Shown here one piece after another: positions 62,235-64,000 of a stretch of DNA of 64,000 nucleotides; position 1 is the first letter of the stretch; every line of letters starts with the position of its first letter. The stretch spans positions 1,999,001 to 2,063,000 of the forward strand of contig NZ_CAJQUA010000001.1 of NCBI RefSeq assembly GCF_907163135.1, in the 5' to 3' direction. A program made the position numbers and the translations under genes. Below the pieces are notes generated by a model. The model did not search any database. It saw nothing but the letters and a program-made list of their open reading frames with translations, and was not told the DNA's origin. Origin of the DNA: Brachymonas denitrificans (GTDB taxonomy: Bacteria; Pseudomonadota; Gammaproteobacteria; Burkholderiales; Burkholderiaceae_C).

Positions 62235-63227
62235 TCAGGCCTTCCAGAAATAGCGCACCACGTGGAAAAACACCGGTGCCGCAAAGCAGATCGAATCCAC
62301 CCGGTCCAGCATGCCGCCATGGCCCTGGATCAGGTTGCCCCAGTCCTTCACGCCGCGGTCGCGCTTGATGGCGGACATCACCAGTCCGCCCAGAAAGCCC
62401 ATGGTGCAGATCAGCAGCCCGATCAGGCCGGCCTGCCAGGGCGTGAACGGCGTCAGTGGATAGAGTGCCACGGCCAGCAGGCTGGCACTGGCGATGCCGC
62501 CCACGGTGCCCACCACCGTCTTGGACGGTGACAGCGCCGGCAGAATCTTGCGCTTGCCCAGCAGCTTGCCCCAGATGTACTGCAGCACGTCGCTGGCCTG
62601 CACCACGCCGATCAGGAACACCAGCAGCAGGATGTTGGTGGAATAGCCCTCGATGCGCAGGTTCATCAGCGCCGGCACGTGCGACAGGCAGAACACGCTG
62701 ATCATCACCGCCCACTGGATCTTGGAGGTGCGTTCCAGGAAGCGCGCCGTCTCGCCTCCCAGGCTGGCCAGGATCGGCAGCAACAGAAAGCCGTAGACCG
62801 GAATGAAGATCGAGAACATGCCGTACCAGTCGGTCAGCACGAACCAGTACTGCAGCGGCAGCAGCAGGTAGAAGCAGGCCACCAGCACGCCGTAGTCGCT
62901 GCGCCGGCTGTAGACCAGCGCCAGAAACTCGCGCAAGGCCACGAAGGACACCAGGAAGAACAGCACGATGGTGCCCACGCGCCCGAACAGGAAGGCCAGC
63001 AACAGCACCAGCGACATGATCCACCAGGCATCGATGCGCGCATTGAGGTTGTCGATGGTGGCGCTGGGCTGGCCGTGCAGGCGGTACTTGAGCGTGCGGC
63101 CCACGAGGCTGGCCACCAGCAGCACGGCGAACAGCACCATGAACACGTGGCCGGCCTCGGCCTGGAAACGCTGCGCATGCTGCGCCACACCGTCTGCAAC
63201 CTGGCGCGAGGTATCGAACAGGCTCAT
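62235..63227 (-). CDS. cdsA: Phosphatidate cytidylyltransferase CdsA
   Basis: CdsA converts phosphatidic acid and CTP to CDP-diacylglycerol, the branch point of phospholipid synthesis. The 330 residues have about eight membrane helices and the C-terminal signature SAIKRDRGVKDWGNLIQGHG, then GMLDRVDS. It overlaps the acyltransferase gene by four bases, so the two form a phospholipid unit. It may be a second, non-essential CdsA-like copy, since the main cdsA usually lies with uppS and bamA. Confidence 0.92.
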   Translation of the reverse strand: MSLFDTSRQVADGVAQHAQRFQAEAGHVFMVLFAVLLVASLVGRTLKYRLHGQPSATIDNLNARIDAWWIMSLVLLLAFLFGRVGTIVLFFLVSFVALREFLALVYSRRSDYGVLVACFYLLLPLQYWFVLTDWYGMFSIFIPVYGFLLLPILASLGGETARFLERTSKIQWAVMISVFCLSHVPALMNLRIEGYSTNILLLVFLIGVVQASDVLQYIWGKLLGKRKILPALSPSKTVVGTVGGIASASLLAVALYPLTPFTPWQAGLIGLLICTMGFLGGLVMSAIKRDRGVKDWGNLIQGHGGMLDRVDSICFAAPVFFHVVRYFWKA

Positions 63228-63913
63228 GCTTTTTCTCCGCTGGATGTGGTGGGGGCGGCCTGCCGTTCAGGTGCATGCAGGACCGCCAGGGCCAGCAAGG
63301 CATCGCTGGTGCGCTTGAGGAACGAGGCCTTGCCCTCCCCTTCCTGCAAAGCCACCGGCTGACCGATATTCACATGGCACAGCAAGGGCACCGGAATCAG
63401 CTTGCCCTTGGGCAGCACCCGGTTGATGTTCTCCAGCCAGACCGGAATGAATTCCGTGCCCGGATGGTTGAGCGCCAGGTGGTAAATGCCGCTCTTGAAC
63501 GGCTGCATCACGATGTCGTCATCCATCTTGCGCGTGCCTTCGGGAAAGATGATCAGCGACTCGCCGCGCATCAGCGCCTCGCCCATGGCGTCGATGGCCG
63601 CGCGCGGATCGTGTCCTTGCCGGTCGATCAGCAGGCCGTTGAACACCTTGTGCATCAGAAAGCGCCGCAGCGCTCCCTTGCCCCAGTAGTCGGCCCCTGC
63701 CACCGGGCGCACCTTCAGGCGCCAGCGCTTGGGCAGGGCCGCCCACACCAGCACGAAATCGCCGTGGCTGTTGTGGTTGGCGTAGTACACCTTGCCGCGC
63801 GGCGAAAACGCCAGTTCGTGCGGGCGCTTGGGCGTCACGCCCGTCACCAGCGAAGCGAAGAAGATCAGAACGGTATCGATGATCCGTACCAGCAGGTTTT
63901 GCAGGAGCTCCAT
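63224..63913 (-). CDS. 1-acylglycerol-3-phosphate acyltransferase-like protein (PlsC family)
   Basis: This 229-residue membrane acyltransferase has the catalytic NHxxxxD (NHNSHGDF) and the second motif FPEGTR, with an N-terminal hydrophobic helix. It would acylate lysophosphatidic acid to phosphatidic acid, the substrate of the downstream CdsA. Overlap with cdsA and the gene upstream suggest a phospholipid operon. Confidence 0.9.
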   Translation of the reverse strand: MELLQNLLVRIIDTVLIFFASLVTGVTPKRPHELAFSPRGKVYYANHNSHGDFVLVWAALPKRWRLKVRPVAGADYWGKGALRRFLMHKVFNGLLIDRQGHDPRAAIDAMGEALMRGESLIIFPEGTRKMDDDIVMQPFKSGIYHLALNHPGTEFIPVWLENINRVLPKGKLIPVPLLCHVNIGQPVALQEGEGKASFLKRTSDALLALAVLHAPERQAAPTTSSGEKA

Positions 63914-63949
63914 GGCGACTGCCTTTCCGTGAAAAATCGGGATGCTGTC

Positions 63950-64000
63950 TCAGGCCAGTCCGCGTTGCAGGCGTCGCCAGCAGGTGAAGGCCAGCAGCGC
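63950..64000 (-). CDS. C-terminal end of an unidentified gene, cut by the window edge
   Basis: Only the last 16 codons are in the window, ending in CWRRLQRGLA and a TGA at 63950. The frame is open to the window edge. By analogy with other genomes, a CDP-alcohol phosphatidyltransferase often precedes the acyltransferase and cytidylyltransferase pair, but 16 residues cannot show this. Confidence 0.4.
   Translation of the reverse strand, partial: ALLAFTCWRRLQRGLA

Overview
This window is GC-rich chromosomal DNA from a betaproteobacterium, most likely a facultatively denitrifying member of the Comamonadaceae (Burkholderiales). The gene order of the ribosomal block (rplN next to proC, and alpha/spc genes ending in rplQ and an initiator tRNA), the narK1-narK2-narGHJI arrangement and the split nitrate-sensing operon moaA-CA-narX-narL all fit that family. 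Genus is not decidable from reading alone. Genes are densely packed, many with 1-4 base overlaps, and there are no insertion sequences, phage genes or CRISPR arrays.

Region 1 (1-20.0 kb) is a nitrate-respiration and molybdenum island. An RND-type adaptor (partial) is divergent from an ArsR-type regulator. Then come moaA (molybdenum cofactor), a beta-carbonic anhydrase, and the nitrate sensor pair narX-narL in one tightly overlapping operon. On the other strand lie modA-modB-modC, a NifQ-like gene and modE (molybdate uptake, Mo handling, Mo-responsive repressor), with a good ModE operator upstream of modA. After a gamma-carbonic anhydrase-like gene comes narK1-narK2-narG-narH-narJ-narI, closed by a clear terminator. 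These parts cooperate: NarXL senses nitrate, Mod/MoaA/NifQ-like supply molybdenum and cofactor, NarK1/K2 move nitrate and nitrite, and NarGHI reduces nitrate at the membrane.

Region 2 (20.2-24.7 kb) has a DUF1840 gene, then an arsenic cluster: arsR, arsC, ACR3 arsenite exporter, ArsP-type permease and a small thioredoxin-like protein, closed by a terminator. Directly after it is a guanidine-II riboswitch controlling a Gdx/SugE guanidinium exporter.

Region 3 (24.7-30.5 kb) is an unusual cbb3-like terminal oxidase cluster: a CcoS-like segment fused to CcoN, a CcoO-like cytochrome, a single-heme membrane cytochrome c, a SCO copper chaperone and a CtaG-like membrane protein. A Crp/Fnr-type regulator is divergent from it, with an 18-base palindrome between them. 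A uracil-DNA glycosylase family gene overlaps the regulator tail to tail.

Region 4 (30.6-34.8 kb) is a TetR-controlled DevBCA-like ABC export system. Region 5 (35.0-44.3 kb) holds the initiator tRNA, alpha and spc ribosomal operons (rplQ to rplN), with a sigma70-type promoter before rplN. Region 6 (44.5-64 kb) is mostly housekeeping: proC, a methyltransferase-like membrane protein, DolP-like lipoprotein, DiaA-like SIS protein, YraN, RsmI, a degenerate phosphopantetheinyl-transferase-like protein, RadA, the ProVWX glycine-betaine transporter (ProW with a duplicated N-terminal motif), IlvE, a small zinc protein, a glycosyltransferase, AmpG, an M48 peptidase, a glyoxalase II-like hydrolase, exonuclease III, PyrE, CdsA, a PlsC-type acyltransferase and the tail of one more gene.

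The most unusual items are the CcoS-CcoN fusion oxidase cluster, the NifQ-like gene without its cysteine cluster in a nitrate-reductase setting, the ProW repeat, and the riboswitch that abuts a terminator.
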